64,000 nucleotides of DNA from Thermomonas alba (GTDB taxonomy: Bacteria > Pseudomonadota > Gammaproteobacteria > Xanthomonadales > Xanthomonadaceae), in assembly GCF_022419205.1 (NCBI RefSeq), contig NZ_JAJOZU010000003.1:361864-425863 (forward strand), written 5' to 3'. Position 1 is the stretch's first letter. Every line of letters starts with the position of its first letter. Positions 38,800-49,955 of the stretch are shown in pieces. The position numbers and the translations under genes are program-made. Under the pieces are notes generated by a model, which worked only from the letters and a program-made list of their open reading frames with translations, did not search any database and was not told the origin of the DNA.

Positions 38800-41772
38800 T
38801 CAGGCGTCCTGTCGATCGTCCTGTCGGCGGTGATCGGCCGCCGCAGGTGCGGCAGCCGTCGATTCCTGCTGGCGAGCGGTGTCGAACAGCCCGCGCAGTT
38901 GCTCCGCACGCCGCTGGGCGACGTCGGCGGGCACCCCGCCGTGATCGCGCGCGGCGTCGGCCTCGGCCAGGAGTTCGGCGTGTTCCGCGGCGGTCGCGGA
39001 GGTGTCCGCCGTGACTGCGGCGACGGGTTCCTCCGTGGCCCCGGTGGCCTCGCTGGTGTCTTCGCCGGAACGCTCCGCAGGCAGCTGAGCCTGCGCGGAG
39101 CTGGCCGAGACCGCCTCGGGCTGGTGGGTTGGCGCCGTGGCGGTGGCAGGGTCTGCCGGTGGCAGCGGTTCGCTGATCGTGGCCGGAGCAGCGGGCGCTG
39201 GCGCTTCGCGGAGGAGTGCCTCCGGTGACGTCGTTGGCGCTGCCGCGGCCGCTACCGTCGAGACGGACGCCGTGACCGGGGAGGCGACGGGAGCGGGCGC
39301 TGGCGGCGTGATATCGATGAAATCGAACTCGGGCTGGCTGGCCTCACTGCTGACCACCTCATCCAGCGCTTCGACGTGCTCCAGGCTGGCTTCGTCGCTG
39401 TGACCGCTGCTGGCGTCGCCAGCGCCACGACGGCGACGACGTCCGCCGCGACGACCGCGACGGCGCTTGCCGCCGGTACCGTCACCCTGCGGCGCTTGTT
39501 CGGCGAGTTTGGGCGCGGTGGTGTCGGCGGCGGTCTCGGTCGCGGCTGCCTCAGCCGTGGATGCGAGCGCGGGCGTGGCGGTCGGCGTCTGCGGCGCGAT
39601 CAGGCCGGCCTCGTGTTCGGTGGCGGTCGGCGTGGCTTCTGCATTGACGGGTGTGACCATTGCCTCTTCGGAGGCGCGTTCGGGCTTGGACGAGCGCGGC
39701 TGCTGACGGGCGTCCTGCGAACGCGATTGCGGCTTGTCCTGGCGCGACTCCTGCTGCTGCGGCTTCTCCTGCTGCGGCTTCGGCTCCTGACGGGCGTCCT
39801 GCTTCTGGGCCTGCTTCGACTGGCCTTGCGCCGGTTTGTTGGACGCCTGCTGCTTTTGCTTTTGTTTCTGCGCCGGCTCGGGGCGTGCATCGCGCTGACG
39901 GCCTTCGTCACGACGTGCCTCGTTAGCGGAGCGGCCATCGCGCGCTTCGCGGCGGACATTGTTGCCGCGCTCGTCGCGTTGAGACGGGGCGGGCGAGGAG
40001 GGCGCCGAAGCGGGCGCAGGGGCTGGTGTGCCTGCGAACAGTCCACGTAGCCAGCCGAGCACTCCGCTGCGGGCGGGTGCCGGCGGGGTGGGGGGCTGAG
40101 GGGCGGCTGCTGCTTGATCGGCCGGGGCCGGCGTGGCTTCCGGCGGCATTGGCTTGGGCTCGCGCAGCGGGGCCGGCTGCGCCGGCTTGACCTTGGTCAC
40201 CGCCGGCGGCGGGATGTTGAGCTGGGCCTTGGTCAGCGCAATCGTATTCAGCTTGCGTGGGGTGCCGCGCTGGTAGCTCGGTTTGCTGGTCTCTTCGCCG
40301 AGTTCATTCTTGCGAATACGGGTGACTTCGTAGTGCGGAGTCTGCAGCTGCTCGTCGGCGACGATGATGATCGGCGCGTCATGGCGCTGTTCGATTTCGC
40401 GCAGCGCGCCGCGCTTTTCGTTGAGCAGGAAGTTGGCGATCTCCACCGGGGCCTGCACCAGCACCTGCCCGGTGTTGTCCTTCATCGCGTGCTCTTCGGC
40501 GATGCGGATGATCGACAGCGACAGCGACTCGACGCTGCGCATGCGGCCATGGCCCTCGCAGCGCGGGCAGACGATCTGGCTGGCTTCGCCCAGGCTGTTG
40601 CGCAGGCGCTGGCGGCTCATCTCGAGCAGGCCGAAGCGGCTGATGCGGCCGATCTGCACGCGCGCGCGGTCGTATTTGAGCGCGTTCTGCAGGCGATTTT
40701 CGACTTCGCGCTGGTGCTTGGGGCTGGACATGTCGATGAAGTCGATCACGATCAGTCCGCCAAGGTCGCGCAGGCGTAGCTGGCGCGCGATTTCGTCGGC
40801 CGCTTCGAGATTGGTATTGAACGCGGTCTCTTCGATGTCGTTGCCCTTGGTGGCGCGCGCGGAGTTGACGTCGATCGCGGTCAGCGCCTCGGTCTGGTCG
40901 ATCACCAGCGAGCCGCCGGAGGGCAGACGCACGGTGCGTTCATAGGCCGCTTCGATCTGCGACTCGATCTGGAAACGGTTGAACAGCGGAATGTCGTCGG
41001 TGTAGTGCTTGAGCTTACGCAGGTTGTGCGGCATCACCTGCTCGACGAACTCGCGCGCCTCGGCGTACATCTCCGGTGTATCCACCAGAATCTCGCCGAT
41101 GTCGCTGCGCATGTAGTCGCGCAGCGCGCGCACGATCAGCCGACTTTCCTGGTAGATCAGGAACGGCGCCGGCTTGCTCAGCGCGGCCTCGGCGATCGCG
41201 CGCCAGATGCTCAGCAGGTAGTCCAGATCCCACTGCAGTTCCTCGGGGTCGCGGCCGACCCCGGCGGTGCGGATGATCACCCCCATGTCGTTGGGGATGG
41301 TCAGTGAATCCAGTGCTTTCTTCAGCTCGGCGCGATCCTCGCCCTCGATCCGCCGCGAGACCCCTCCGGCGCTGGGCGAGTTGGGCATCAGCACCATGTA
41401 GCGGCCCGCGAGCGAGATGAACGTGGTCAGGGCGGCGCCCTTGTTGCCGCGTTCTTCTTTGTCCACCTGCACCACCACTTCCTGGCCTTCCCGCAGGAGC
41501 TCCTTGAGGTTGGCCTTGTGCGGGTCCACTCCCGCCTGGAAGTAATCGCGGGAGATTTCCTTCAGCGGCAGGAAGCCGTGGCGCTCTGCGCCGTAATCGA
41601 CGAATGCGGCTTCCAGCGAAGGTTCGAGCCGGGTGATGCGGCCCTTGTAGATGTTGGATTTCTTGTTGTCGCGCGCCGGTTGTTCGATGTCGATGTCGTA
41701 CAGCGATTGACCGTCGACGATGGCAACCCGCAGTTCTTCCGCCTGCGTGGCGTTGATCAGCATTCGCTTCAT
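38800..41772 (-). CDS. rne: ribonuclease E
   Basis: A 990-residue endoribonuclease, core of the RNA degradosome. The catalytic half begins [20 protein letters not shown], has an S1 domain ([20 protein letters not shown]), the RNase H-like/DNase I-like region with [20 protein letters not shown] and [12 protein letters not shown] (catalytic Asp residues), and the zinc link [10 protein letters not shown]. After about residue 520 the protein is low complexity: proline-rich, then Gln/Lys-rich ([15 protein letters not shown]), then an Arg-rich block [19 protein letters not shown], typical of an RNA-binding degradosome scaffold. A 450-base region upstream, shared with rluC, may hold an autoregulatory leader. 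Confidence 0.95.
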   Translation of the reverse strand: MKRMLINATQAEELRVAIVDGQSLYDIDIEQPARDNKKSNIYKGRITRLEPSLEAAFVDYGAERHGFLPLKEISRDYFQAGVDPHKANLKELLREGQEVVVQVDKEERGNKGAALTTFISLAGRYMVLMPNSPSAGGVSRRIEGEDRAELKKALDSLTIPNDMGVIIRTAGVGRDPEELQWDLDYLLSIWRAIAEAALSKPAPFLIYQESRLIVRALRDYMRSDIGEILVDTPEMYAEAREFVEQVMPHNLRKLKHYTDDIPLFNRFQIESQIEAAYERTVRLPSGGSLVIDQTEALTAIDVNSARATKGNDIEETAFNTNLEAADEIARQLRLRDLGGLIVIDFIDMSSPKHQREVENRLQNALKYDRARVQIGRISRFGLLEMSRQRLRNSLGEASQIVCPRCEGHGRMRSVESLSLSIIRIAEEHAMKDNTGQVLVQAPVEIANFLLNEKRGALREIEQRHDAPIIIVADEQLQTPHYEVTRIRKNELGEETSKPSYQRGTPRKLNTIALTKAQLNIPPPAVTKVKPAQPAPLREPKPMPPEATPAPADQAAAAPQPPTPPAPARSGVLGWLRGLFAGTPAPAPASAPSSPAPSQRDERGNNVRREARDGRSANEARRDEGRQRDARPEPAQKQKQKQQASNKPAQGQSKQAQKQDARQEPKPQQEKPQQQESRQDKPQSRSQDARQQPRSSKPERASEEAMVTPVNAEATPTATEHEAGLIAPQTPTATPALASTAEAAATETAADTTAPKLAEQAPQGDGTGGKRRRGRRGGRRRRRGAGDASSGHSDEASLEHVEALDEVVSSEASQPEFDFIDITPPAPAPVASPVTASVSTVAAAAAPTTSPEALLREAPAPAAPATISEPLPPADPATATAPTHQPEAVSASSAQAQLPAERSGEDTSEATGATEEPVAAVTADTSATAAEHAELLAEADAARDHGGVPADVAQRRAEQLRGLFDTARQQESTAAAPAAADHRRQDDRQDA

Positions 41773-42223
41773 TGTGCGTTCCTTGTGCGCTGCCCACCCG
41801 CGGGGCGGGTGTCGCGCGGAACGCCATGGGGCGCCTTGCTTCTGGATACCGCAGGCGCGCGGCTGCGCAGAAGCGCAGGCCGTGCGGCTCTCTCGTTGTC
41901 CAGCGCTGCCACACCACGGCGAACCGCGGGAGCGCTCGTTCCTTCATTAGATTTTCGGGGCCGGCGACCGCCGCCGCACACCGCGAAGGTGGTTGGCGCG
42001 TCGCGCGGGACATTGTTCAACGGGTGGAATCACGGCAGGGCCGGCGATGCGCAGGACTGCCGCGCAGCCGTTAACATGTCCACCCCGAGGGTGGCGGCAA
42101 CGTCACTGCGCCGGAGCCCGTCAGGCAGGCCGGCTTTCGGCCGGAAAGGGCGATGGATTGCCCGGCACTGCCTGCGAAATCAGACCTTTGCATCACGCCC
42201 CGAGTGTACCAGATCAGTCTCCG
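41773..42223. promoter_or_regulatory. rne-rluC divergent intergenic region
   Basis: A 451-base gap between divergent genes. In E. coli the corresponding rne leader is long and mediates feedback control by RNase E cleavage; the same is likely here but not shown. A perfect hairpin, cacccgc / gcgggtg with a ggg loop, lies at 41795-41811, within the first 40 bases upstream of the rne start. No gene is supported, although open frames exist because of the GC content. Confidence 0.55.
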
Positions 42224-43189
42224 ATGACACAGCCTGCCCCCCCTGCCGGTGGCGGCGCGCGCAGCGTGCGCGTCCCCGACGAACGCGCTGGCCAGCGCCT
42301 GGACAACTTCCTGCTGGGCCAGCTCAAAGGCGCGCCGCGCTCGCTGGTGTACAAGCTGGTGCGCAGCGGGCAAGTGCGGGTGAACGGGGGGCGGGCCAAG
42401 GCGGAGCGCAGGCTGGAAGCTGGGGACGAGGTCAGGATCCCGCCTGTTCGCATCGAATCGCCGCAGGATGGCGACCGTTCGCCGCCGAAAGGGCTGCTCG
42501 CGGCGCTCGATGCGGCGATCGTATTCGAGGATACCCGTCTGCTGGCGATCAACAAGCCCTCGGGCATCGCCAGCCACGGAGGCAGCGGCGTTGCGTTCGG
42601 GGTGATCGAAACCCTGCGCGCGCTGCGGCCGCGCGACAGCCTCGAGCTGGTGCACCGGCTCGATCGCGATACCTCCGGCCTGATGGTGCTGGCCAAAAAA
42701 CGCTCTGCTTTGAGCGAACTGCAGCGATTATTGCGGGAAGATCATGGATCTGGCATCGAAAAGCGCTATCTCGCGCTGTTGGTCGGTCGTTTGCCGGACG
42801 GCGCCATGCGGGTGGATGCGCCGCTGCACGTCGGCCTGCGCCAGGGGGGCGAGCGCCACGTGCAGGTCAGCGCCTCGGGCAAGCCGTCGGTCAGCCATTT
42901 CCGGGTGCTGGAGCGGCGCGGCGGGCAGAGCTTTTGCGAGATCCGCATCGAAACCGGGCGTACTCACCAGATTCGCGTCCACGCGCAGCACATCGGCCAC
43001 CCGGTAGCCGGCGACGACAAGTACGGCGATACGGCCGCGAACAAGCGGCTGCGCGAGCAGGCGGGTCTGAAGCGGCTGTTCCTGCACGCCTCCGCCCTGG
43101 AGTTTGCGCTGGATGGCGGCAAAACGCCGTACTCGCTCAGCGCGCCATTGCCGCCAGAATTGCTGGAAGTGTTGGCGCGGCTGCGCTGA
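42224..43189 (+). CDS. rluC: 23S rRNA pseudouridine synthase RluC
   Basis: A 321-residue RluA-family enzyme. The N-terminal S4 domain is VPDERAGQRLDNFLLGQLKG, then LVRSGQVRVNGGRAKAERRL. The catalytic Asp is in LELVHRLDRDTSGLMVLAKK (HRLDxxTSG), and IETGRTHQIRVHAQHIGHPV is the second conserved block. RluC modifies positions 955, 2504 and 2580 of 23S rRNA in E. coli; divergence from rne is the usual gammaproteobacterial arrangement and supports RluC over RluD. Start ATG at 42224. Confidence 0.93.
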   Translation: MTQPAPPAGGGARSVRVPDERAGQRLDNFLLGQLKGAPRSLVYKLVRSGQVRVNGGRAKAERRLEAGDEVRIPPVRIESPQDGDRSPPKGLLAALDAAIVFEDTRLLAINKPSGIASHGGSGVAFGVIETLRALRPRDSLELVHRLDRDTSGLMVLAKKRSALSELQRLLREDHGSGIEKRYLALLVGRLPDGAMRVDAPLHVGLRQGGERHVQVSASGKPSVSHFRVLERRGGQSFCEIRIETGRTHQIRVHAQHIGHPVAGDDKYGDTAANKRLREQAGLKRLFLHASALEFALDGGKTPYSLSAPLPPELLEVLARLR

Positions 43190-43202
43190 GGGGTATGGCG
43201 GT

Positions 43203-43544
43203 TCAATCCGCGAGCAGGTCGGTCTTGGCCGCGCAGATGAAGTCGTTCTCGCTCAGACCGCCGACGTCGTGGGTGGACCAGCGCACCACGCAGCGGTCGT
43301 AATGCACCGATAGGTCGGGGTGGTGGTTTTCGCGGTTGGCCACATGGGCCAAGGCGTTCACGAACGACATCGTGCGGTAGTAGTCCGCAAACGTGAACGT
43401 GCGAATCAGTGCGTGTCCGTTTTCTGCCAGCGCCCAGCCGGGTACCTGCGGCAGCAGTTCGCGGATGCTGGCGTCGGTCAGACGATGCTCGTGGCCGCGA
43501 CGCGGGATGCAGTGCGCGTGGGCGAGGGGGATCAGGTCGGCCAT
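43203..43544 (-). CDS. phhB: pterin-4-alpha-carbinolamine dehydratase
   Basis: A 113-residue PCD/DCoH protein that recycles tetrahydrobiopterin-type cofactors, usually for phenylalanine hydroxylase. Characteristic parts are [20 protein letters not shown], then [20 protein letters not shown] (the HHP active site) and [19 protein letters not shown]. The start at 43544 ([14 protein letters not shown]) is chosen for the family N terminus. No phhA gene is in the window. Convergent with rluC and divergent from nfuA. Confidence 0.93.
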   Translation of the reverse strand: MADLIPLAHAHCIPRRGHEHRLTDASIRELLPQVPGWALAENGHALIRTFTFADYYRTMSFVNALAHVANRENHHPDLSVHYDRCVVRWSTHDVGGLSENDFICAAKTDLLAD

Positions 43545-43619
43545 GCCAGGGCTCCGTCTTGCATGAATACAGGGGGGAGACGCGCGCGCAGCGTGCGCCA
43601 GCCTCGCTAGAATAGCCGC

Positions 43620-44213
43620 ATGATCCGCATTTCCGAAGCCGCACAAGCGCATTTCCGCAAACTGATCCAGCGCGAGGCCATTCCGGGCCTGGGTGTACGG
43701 CTGTCGGCGGTGCATGCAGGCACGCCGCGTGCCGACGTGCGCCTCGAGTTCGCGGGCACAGAGGATTTGCAGGGCGACGAGTGGGCGATCGACTGCGAAG
43801 GCTTCACCTTATGGCTGGATGCCCCCAGCGCGCCATTTCTTGAGGGAGCGGAGATCGATTACGCCACGTTGGCCACCGGTGGGCAGCTGCAAATCCGCGC
43901 GCCTGCCATCAAGGGCCGGGCGCCTGCACCGGATGCGCCGCTGGATGAGCGCGTGCGCTGGGTGATCGAGCACGACGTCAATCCGCAGCTGGCGATGCAC
44001 AAAGGTCATGTCGAAGTCATCGAAGTGACCGCCGACGGCATCGCGGTGCTGCAGTTCGGCGGTGGCTGCCACGGATGCAGCATGGTCGATGTCACCCTCA
44101 AGCAGGGAGTCGAGAGGGCCTTGCTGGAAAAAGTGCCGGGCCTGGCGGGCGTGCGCGATGCCACCGACCATGCCAGCGGCAGCGCCCCCTATATGCCGCG
44201 CGGTCAGGGCTGA
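43620..44213 (+). CDS. nfuA: Fe-S biogenesis protein NfuA
   Basis: A 197-residue carrier that delivers [4Fe-4S] clusters, particularly under oxidative stress. The N-terminal degenerate A-type domain ([20 protein letters not shown]; cysteines missing as expected) is followed by a C-terminal NifU-like domain with the cluster motif [20 protein letters not shown] (CxxC). Length matches E. coli NfuA (191). Start at 43620. The repetitive transmembrane protein gene starts 14 bases after the stop. Confidence 0.95.
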   Translation: MIRISEAAQAHFRKLIQREAIPGLGVRLSAVHAGTPRADVRLEFAGTEDLQGDEWAIDCEGFTLWLDAPSAPFLEGAEIDYATLATGGQLQIRAPAIKGRAPAPDAPLDERVRWVIEHDVNPQLAMHKGHVEVIEVTADGIAVLQFGGGCHGCSMVDVTLKQGVERALLEKVPGLAGVRDATDHASGSAPYMPRGQG

Positions 44214-44227
44214 GACGGTCGGCGCGC

Positions 44228-45958
44228 GTGACGACGGCTGCCGACGTCATCGCCGCGATCAACCAGCGCCGCCTGCTGCGCATGGGGCGGCCGGACGGCG
44301 CCGGGCAGTTCCCCGCGGGCTGGCAGGGCTGGTTCGAGGCACTCGACCCGATCGATACCTCCACCGCGCGCGCGCATGTGGAGGCCTGTGTGGCCGGCCT
44401 GGCGCAGCGTCCGCTGCCGCCTCGCGGAGGCGGAGGACTTGGCGCGCCGTTTTTCCATCTACTGCGGCGTGCGCGGCCGTCGGATCCGCGTGAGGATCGG
44501 GGGCTGCGCATCGCCGCGGGCGTGGCCGATCTTTTGCTGCACATCGTCTTGCTGGTACTGCTGGCGTGGCTGATGTACCTGCGCTTCCTGGCGCTTTCGC
44601 AGGCGCCGGAGGACGAGCAGGCGGTGCAGGTCGAGTTCATCGGGCGCGGCAATGCGGCGGCGGGTGGTGGCGCACTGGCGAATGCCGGCGCGGAATCGGC
44701 CCCGGCCGCGGCGGCGCCACGTGCACGCACATCCCGGGTGCCGGAGCCGCCGGTGGCCAGCGTCGCGACCGGCGACGGCGGCCGCCCGCAGCTGGAGCAG
44801 CAGGCGCTGCCCTCGCCGCCTGTGCTGCAGGCTCTGCCCGACGCACCGGCGCGGCAGCCGCCGCCGACGCCGGCGAGCGCGGCGCAGGAGCTTGATGTCA
44901 GCAATGTTCCGCAACCCCAGCCGCAAGCGCTGCAACTGCCGCCGCCGCGTCCCTCGGCGCTGCGATTGCCAGCGCTGCAGCTGCGCGATGTCCCGCCGCA
45001 GGCGGCGGTCGAGGAGCTACCCAACCTCCCGACACCTCCGGTGCGCATGCTGCAGCCCGCCGAGCGTCCGCTGCCGCTGCGGGTCCCGGAACCAAAGACG
45101 CGGGTGGAGGAGATCGAGGTCTTCACCCCGGATACGCGCGCCATCGCCCGCTTGCGCCCGCTGCCAACGGTCGATCTGCCGCTGCGCGAAGAGCGGTTGC
45201 GTAGCCAGGTGCAGGCGCTGCCGCTGCGCGAGGGGCAGGCCAGCGCCGCGGCACCCGGTGGTGCGGCCTCCGCCCAGCCTGGCGTGGGTAGCGCCGCCAA
45301 TGGCGCCAGCCCGGTCCGCGGTGCGGGGGGCGATGCGCGCCTGCCGGCGGGTAGCGGCCAGGCCCAGGCCGGCACCGGCGCGGGTGCGCGCGCGGCCGCC
45401 GAGGGCGGGCGCGGGGTCGGCACGGTCGGGGCGGGGGCCGGGCCGGGCCTGACGCCCGCGCCGGGTGGCTGGCCGGGAGCTGCCAAGAGCGACGATTGGG
45501 GGGCCTCCAACCGCAACGTGGCCGGCACCGGCAACGGCGGCCGCCGCGGCGATGGCCAGTCCGGGCTATTCAATCCCGACGGAAGTGTGCGTCTGCCGGA
45601 TACGTGGTCGAAGAACAACCGCCTCGATCTCGACCGTGCGGGGACCTGGCTCAAGCGGCCCGGGCTGGAATACCGCGGCACCCGCTTCGACAAGTATTGG
45701 ATTCCGGACGGCAGCCTGCTGCAGGAGTGGGTGCGGCGCGGGATCAAGGAGCTGTCGATCCCGATCCCGGGCACCGGGCTGCAGCTGAAATGTGTGGTAT
45801 CGCTGCTGCAGTTCGGTGGCAGCTGCTACCCGGTCGATCCTGACGCCAATGAGCAGCCGTCCAGCGGACGGCCTGCGCCGGACATTCCCTTCAAGCCGGA
45901 GCTGCAGGAAGACAACGGCAGCGTGCGTCCGCCGACGTCGCCTGCTGGCCAGCGCTAG
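44228..45958 (+). CDS. transmembrane repetitive (low-complexity) protein
   Basis: A 576-residue protein of unknown function. After a cytoplasmic N terminus (about 90 residues) there is one membrane helix (VADLLLHIVLLVLLAWLMYL), then 340 residues rich in Pro, Ala, Leu and Gln (for example LQALPDAPARQPPPTPASA), a Gly-rich part, and a conserved C-terminal domain (LPDTWSKNNRLDLDRAGTWL, then YRGTRFDKYWIPDGSLLQEW and GSCYPVDPDANE). Similar proteins beside nfuA in xanthomonads are called transmembrane repetitive protein. GTG 44228 fits the spacing after nfuA; an ATG at 44282 is the alternative. The layout resembles a TonB-like periplasm-spanning protein, but no TonB domain is recognised. Confidence 0.68.
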   Translation: MTTAADVIAAINQRRLLRMGRPDGAGQFPAGWQGWFEALDPIDTSTARAHVEACVAGLAQRPLPPRGGGGLGAPFFHLLRRARPSDPREDRGLRIAAGVADLLLHIVLLVLLAWLMYLRFLALSQAPEDEQAVQVEFIGRGNAAAGGGALANAGAESAPAAAAPRARTSRVPEPPVASVATGDGGRPQLEQQALPSPPVLQALPDAPARQPPPTPASAAQELDVSNVPQPQPQALQLPPPRPSALRLPALQLRDVPPQAAVEELPNLPTPPVRMLQPAERPLPLRVPEPKTRVEEIEVFTPDTRAIARLRPLPTVDLPLREERLRSQVQALPLREGQASAAAPGGAASAQPGVGSAANGASPVRGAGGDARLPAGSGQAQAGTGAGARAAAEGGRGVGTVGAGAGPGLTPAPGGWPGAAKSDDWGASNRNVAGTGNGGRRGDGQSGLFNPDGSVRLPDTWSKNNRLDLDRAGTWLKRPGLEYRGTRFDKYWIPDGSLLQEWVRRGIKELSIPIPGTGLQLKCVVSLLQFGGSCYPVDPDANEQPSSGRPAPDIPFKPELQEDNGSVRPPTSPAGQR

Positions 45959-45965
45959 TGCGGCA

Positions 45966-46271
45966 TCAATCGCTGCGCGTGAAGGTTTGCACCATCAGCG
46001 CGCGTAGGGCCTGATCGTCCGGCGCGTGCGGTGGCGCCAGTTCGGCCAGCAGAAACCCGCGCGCCTGCGCATCCGCCTCGTCCAGGCCGTCGAACTCGAC
46101 GAATTCGGCATCCAGCAGCGCCGCGCGCGCAGAGTCCACGCTATCGAAGGGCAGGGTGTTGCCATCGCAGTCGAAGACCTCGGCGGTGCCGGCCGCGCGC
46201 TCGCGCAGGCGCGCCCAGATCACCGTGCGGCCGAGGGTGGCCAGCCACCAGCTTTCATGCCTGGCCGTCAT
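45966..46271 (-). CDS. hypothetical acidic protein in the asnS unit
   Basis: A 101-residue protein (MTARHESWWLATLGRTVIWA...). It has a short beta-rich part with FDCDGNTLPFDSVDSARAAL, and an acidic C terminus with FVEFDGLDEADAQARGFLLA. No family is recognised. The ATG at 46271 overlaps the stop of the upstream membrane-protein gene (ATGA), which is the main reason to accept this start and gene. It is convergent with the repetitive protein, with a 7-base gap. Confidence 0.62.
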   Translation of the reverse strand: MTARHESWWLATLGRTVIWARLRERAAGTAEVFDCDGNTLPFDSVDSARAALLDAEFVEFDGLDEADAQARGFLLAELAPPHAPDDQALRALMVQTFTRSD

Positions 46272-46585
46272 GACAGTGCCTGCCCGACGATCCAGAGCAC
46301 GCCGCCCATCGCCACTCCATCCAGGATCACCAATAGCGAAATCCAGGACGGCGTGGCCAGGCCACTCAGCGCGCGATCCGGGTAGGCGCGGTAACGGCGC
46401 CGCAGCAGCCACCATAGCGCCTTGGGCTTGAGGAAGGCGCCTTCACCAAGCTCTGCCGCGATCGCGGGGTGGCGGTCGCGGATGTGCACCAGGGTGAGCG
46501 GCCAGAAGATCACGAACGCGGTGGCGCCGGCGATCGCAACCGCGAACGCGGTCAGGGCCAGAAACAGGATCAAGTCCGCGTTCAT
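46268..46585 (-). CDS. small membrane protein downstream of asnS
   Basis: A 105-residue protein with two likely membrane helices: LILFLALTAFAVAIAGATAF (followed by VIFWPLTLVHIRDRHP) and ISLLVILDGVAMGGVLWIVG. The middle part is basic (KPKALWWLLRRRYRAYPDRA). No family is recognised. Its start lies 3 bases after the asnS stop and its end overlaps the next gene, so it belongs to an asnS transcript. Confidence 0.65.
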   Translation of the reverse strand: MNADLILFLALTAFAVAIAGATAFVIFWPLTLVHIRDRHPAIAAELGEGAFLKPKALWWLLRRRYRAYPDRALSGLATPSWISLLVILDGVAMGGVLWIVGQALS

Positions 46586-46588
46586 CGG

Positions 46589-47989
<1,401 letters not shown>

Positions 47990-48053
47990 CTTGAAATCCT
48001 GCATTGCGCGCCTGAGATGGAAACGGAAAGTTTACCGGAGCTACAATCCGCTC

Positions 48054-48395
48054 ATGGCCATTTCTCTCACCGATAGCGCTCGCGCCCGCATCCTGGGCTA
48101 CCTGAAGGACGACCCCAAGGCGATTGGCTTGCGTTTCGGGGTGTCCCGCAGCGGCTGCTCCGGCTGGGGCTACCGGATCGACATGGCGCGCGAGCAGCGC
48201 CCCGACGACGTGGTGTTCGATTCCGAGGGCGTCCGTATCTTCGTGGACGCCGCCAGTCTGCCGCAGGTGGACGGCACCCGCATCGATTTCATCAAGCACG
48301 GCCTGAACGAGCAGTTCGCCTTCGACAACCCTAACGTCACTGGCGGCTGCGGCTGCGGGTCGAGCTTCACCACGGACGCCGACGCTGCGCTCTGA
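48054..48395 (+). CDS. A-type iron-sulfur cluster carrier (IscA/HesB family)
   Basis: A 113-residue carrier. Cluster-ligand cysteines are in GVSRSGCSGWGYRID and VTGGCGCGSSFTT (C and CxC). The N terminus MAISLTDSARARILGYLKDD is typical of HesB/IscA proteins, and the C-terminal part FAFDNPNVTGGCGCGSSF is the family end. Which member (IscA, ErpA or SufA) is not decided; the isc operon is not in this window. Start at 48054 with a cggag site. It is divergent from asnS by a 64-base spacer. Confidence 0.88.
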   Translation: MAISLTDSARARILGYLKDDPKAIGLRFGVSRSGCSGWGYRIDMAREQRPDDVVFDSEGVRIFVDAASLPQVDGTRIDFIKHGLNEQFAFDNPNVTGGCGCGSSFTTDADAAL

Positions 48396-48543
48396 TTGCG
48401 CGAAGCGCACCGAATCGCCATAATATCGGGCTCCCGAAAATCGGGAGTTCTTGCCCGAACGCGCCTGTCCGCCCTGCGGCAGGTGGCCGAGGGCTGTCCG
48501 GCCGGCATCCCGCCTGCCGCCATCCATAAGGAACCCACTATCC

Positions 48544-48957
48544 ATGCGTCACTACGAAATCGTATTCCTGGTCCATCCTGACCAGAGTGAGCAAGTCCCG
48601 GCCATGATCGAGCGCTACAAGGGCTTGATCGAGGCCGGCAACGGCAAGGTCCATCGTCTGGAAGATTGGGGGCGTCGCCAGTTGGCCTACCCGATCCAGC
48701 ACCTGGTCAAAGCGCACTATGTGCTGATGAACATCGAAGCCGCGCAGTCCGTGCTCGATGAGCTGGTCAGCACTTTCCGCTTCAACGATGCGATCCTGCG
48801 GCACCTGGTGATCCGCCGCGACAAAGCCATCACCGAGCAGTCGCTGATCATGAAGAGCAAGGACGAGAAGGGCGACAAGCCCGAGCGTCGTCGCCGTGAC
48901 GACGAGAGCGACAGTGCCATCGGCACTGGCGACATCGACAACGCCGAAGCCGCCTAA
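48544..48957 (+). CDS. rpsF: 30S ribosomal protein S6
   Basis: A 137-residue S6: [20 protein letters not shown], then [20 protein letters not shown]-like core, and a long charged acidic/basic tail ([13 protein letters not shown]). In E. coli the tail is polyglutamylated by RimK. First gene of rpsF-rpsR-rplI. Start ATG 48544 has a modest aaggaac site. A long leader (about 150 bases after the A-type carrier gene) may carry the S6:S18 regulatory structure known in many bacteria; this was not verified. Confidence 0.96.
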   Translation: MRHYEIVFLVHPDQSEQVPAMIERYKGLIEAGNGKVHRLEDWGRRQLAYPIQHLVKAHYVLMNIEAAQSVLDELVSTFRFNDAILRHLVIRRDKAITEQSLIMKSKDEKGDKPERRRRDDESDSAIGTGDIDNAEAA

Positions 48958-48981
48958 GCGCCGTCCTCCAGGAGCATTCCC

Positions 48982-49212
48982 ATGTCCAAGTTCTTCCGTC
49001 GCCGCAAGTTCTGCAAGTTCACCGCCGAGGGCGTCACCGAGATCGATTACAAGGATCTCAACACCCTGCGCCAGTACCTGACCGAGACCGGCAAGATCGT
49101 TCCCAGCCGGATTACCGGTACCAAGTCCAAGTACCAGCGTCAGTTGCAGAACGCCATCAAGCGGGCGCGCTACCTTGCGCTGATCCCGTACACCGACAAC
49201 CACAACCTTTGA
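48982..49212 (+). CDS. rpsR: 30S ribosomal protein S18
   Basis: A 76-residue S18: [20 protein letters not shown], then [20 protein letters not shown], and [17 protein letters not shown] at the C terminus. It pairs with S6 on the 30S platform. Start at 48982 with an aggagc site, 24 bases after rpsF. A GC-rich inverted repeat (gacgggc / gcccgtc near 49226-49240) follows the stop in the 88-base gap before rplI; it lacks a T-run, so it may only attenuate. Confidence 0.96.
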   Translation: MSKFFRRRKFCKFTAEGVTEIDYKDLNTLRQYLTETGKIVPSRITGTKSKYQRQLQNAIKRARYLALIPYTDNHNL

Positions 49213-49300
49213 TTCCCGTCTTCCGACGGGCACGCCCGTCTCATTCGGACAGCAAGCGTTGCGGCGCCGTGCGCGTCGCTAACGAATACGGAGCAATCCC

Positions 49301-49756
49301 ATGCAACTGATTCTTCTGCAGAAAGTCACCAACCTCGGCGGCCTGGGCGATCTCGTCACCGTCAAGCCCGGCTACGGCCGCAACTATCTCGTGCCGCAGG
49401 GCAAGGCGGTGCCGGCGACCCCGGCCAACATCGCCGAGTTCGAGGCGCGGCGCGCCGAATACGAGGCCAAGGCGGCCGAAGCGCTGGCAGCGGCCAACGC
49501 CCGGCAGGCCAAGCTGGCCGATGCCAGCGTCACCGTCAGCGCCAATGCTTCGACCGAGGGCAAGCTGTATGGCTCGGTCGGTCCGCGCGAAATCGCCGAG
49601 GCGCTCACCAAGCAACTGGGCGTCGAGGTGCACAAGTCGGAAGTGGTGATGGGCGAAGGCCCGCTGCGCCACACCGGCGAGTTCGAAGTGACGGTCCATC
49701 TGCATGCCGACGTCGATGCCACCGTGAAGGTGGTGGTGGTGCCGGAAGCGGCCTGA
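49301..49756 (+). CDS. rplI: 50S ribosomal protein L9
   Basis: A 151-residue L9. The N-terminal domain [20 protein letters not shown] is followed by [16 protein letters not shown], the long connecting helix ([20 protein letters not shown]) and the C-terminal rRNA-binding domain ([20 protein letters not shown]). Last gene of the ribosomal unit, closed by a strong terminator at 49781. Start at 49301 (cggagc site). Confidence 0.96.
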   Translation: MQLILLQKVTNLGGLGDLVTVKPGYGRNYLVPQGKAVPATPANIAEFEARRAEYEAKAAEALAAANARQAKLADASVTVSANASTEGKLYGSVGPREIAEALTKQLGVEVHKSEVVMGEGPLRHTGEFEVTVHLHADVDATVKVVVVPEAA

Positions 49757-49780
49757 TCCGACGCGATCGCGATACCACGA

Positions 49781-49808
49781 CGGGCGCCGCAAGGCGCCCG
49801 TTTCGTTT
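49781..49808 (+). terminator. intrinsic terminator after rplI
   Basis: An 8-bp stem cgggcgcc / ggcgcccg with a gcaa tetraloop, followed by tttcgttt. It ends the rpsF-rpsR-rplI transcript, 25 bases after the rplI stop. Confidence 0.85.
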
Positions 49809-49955
49809 GCGTCGGCTGCGTGCGTCGCAAATGGTGAGACGCTCACCGGTTATCCACAAGTTTATCTGCAACACATCCTCGATGCGGACGACTACGATGC
49901 CTGCTTTCACCACACAACCACGAGCGGTCCGCGACGACGGGCCGACGGGGGAGCG

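Noticed and set aside
49214-49245. Terminator between rpsR and rplI
   Set aside because: An inverted repeat is present but without a T-run, and rplI is normally co-transcribed; left as possible attenuation only.
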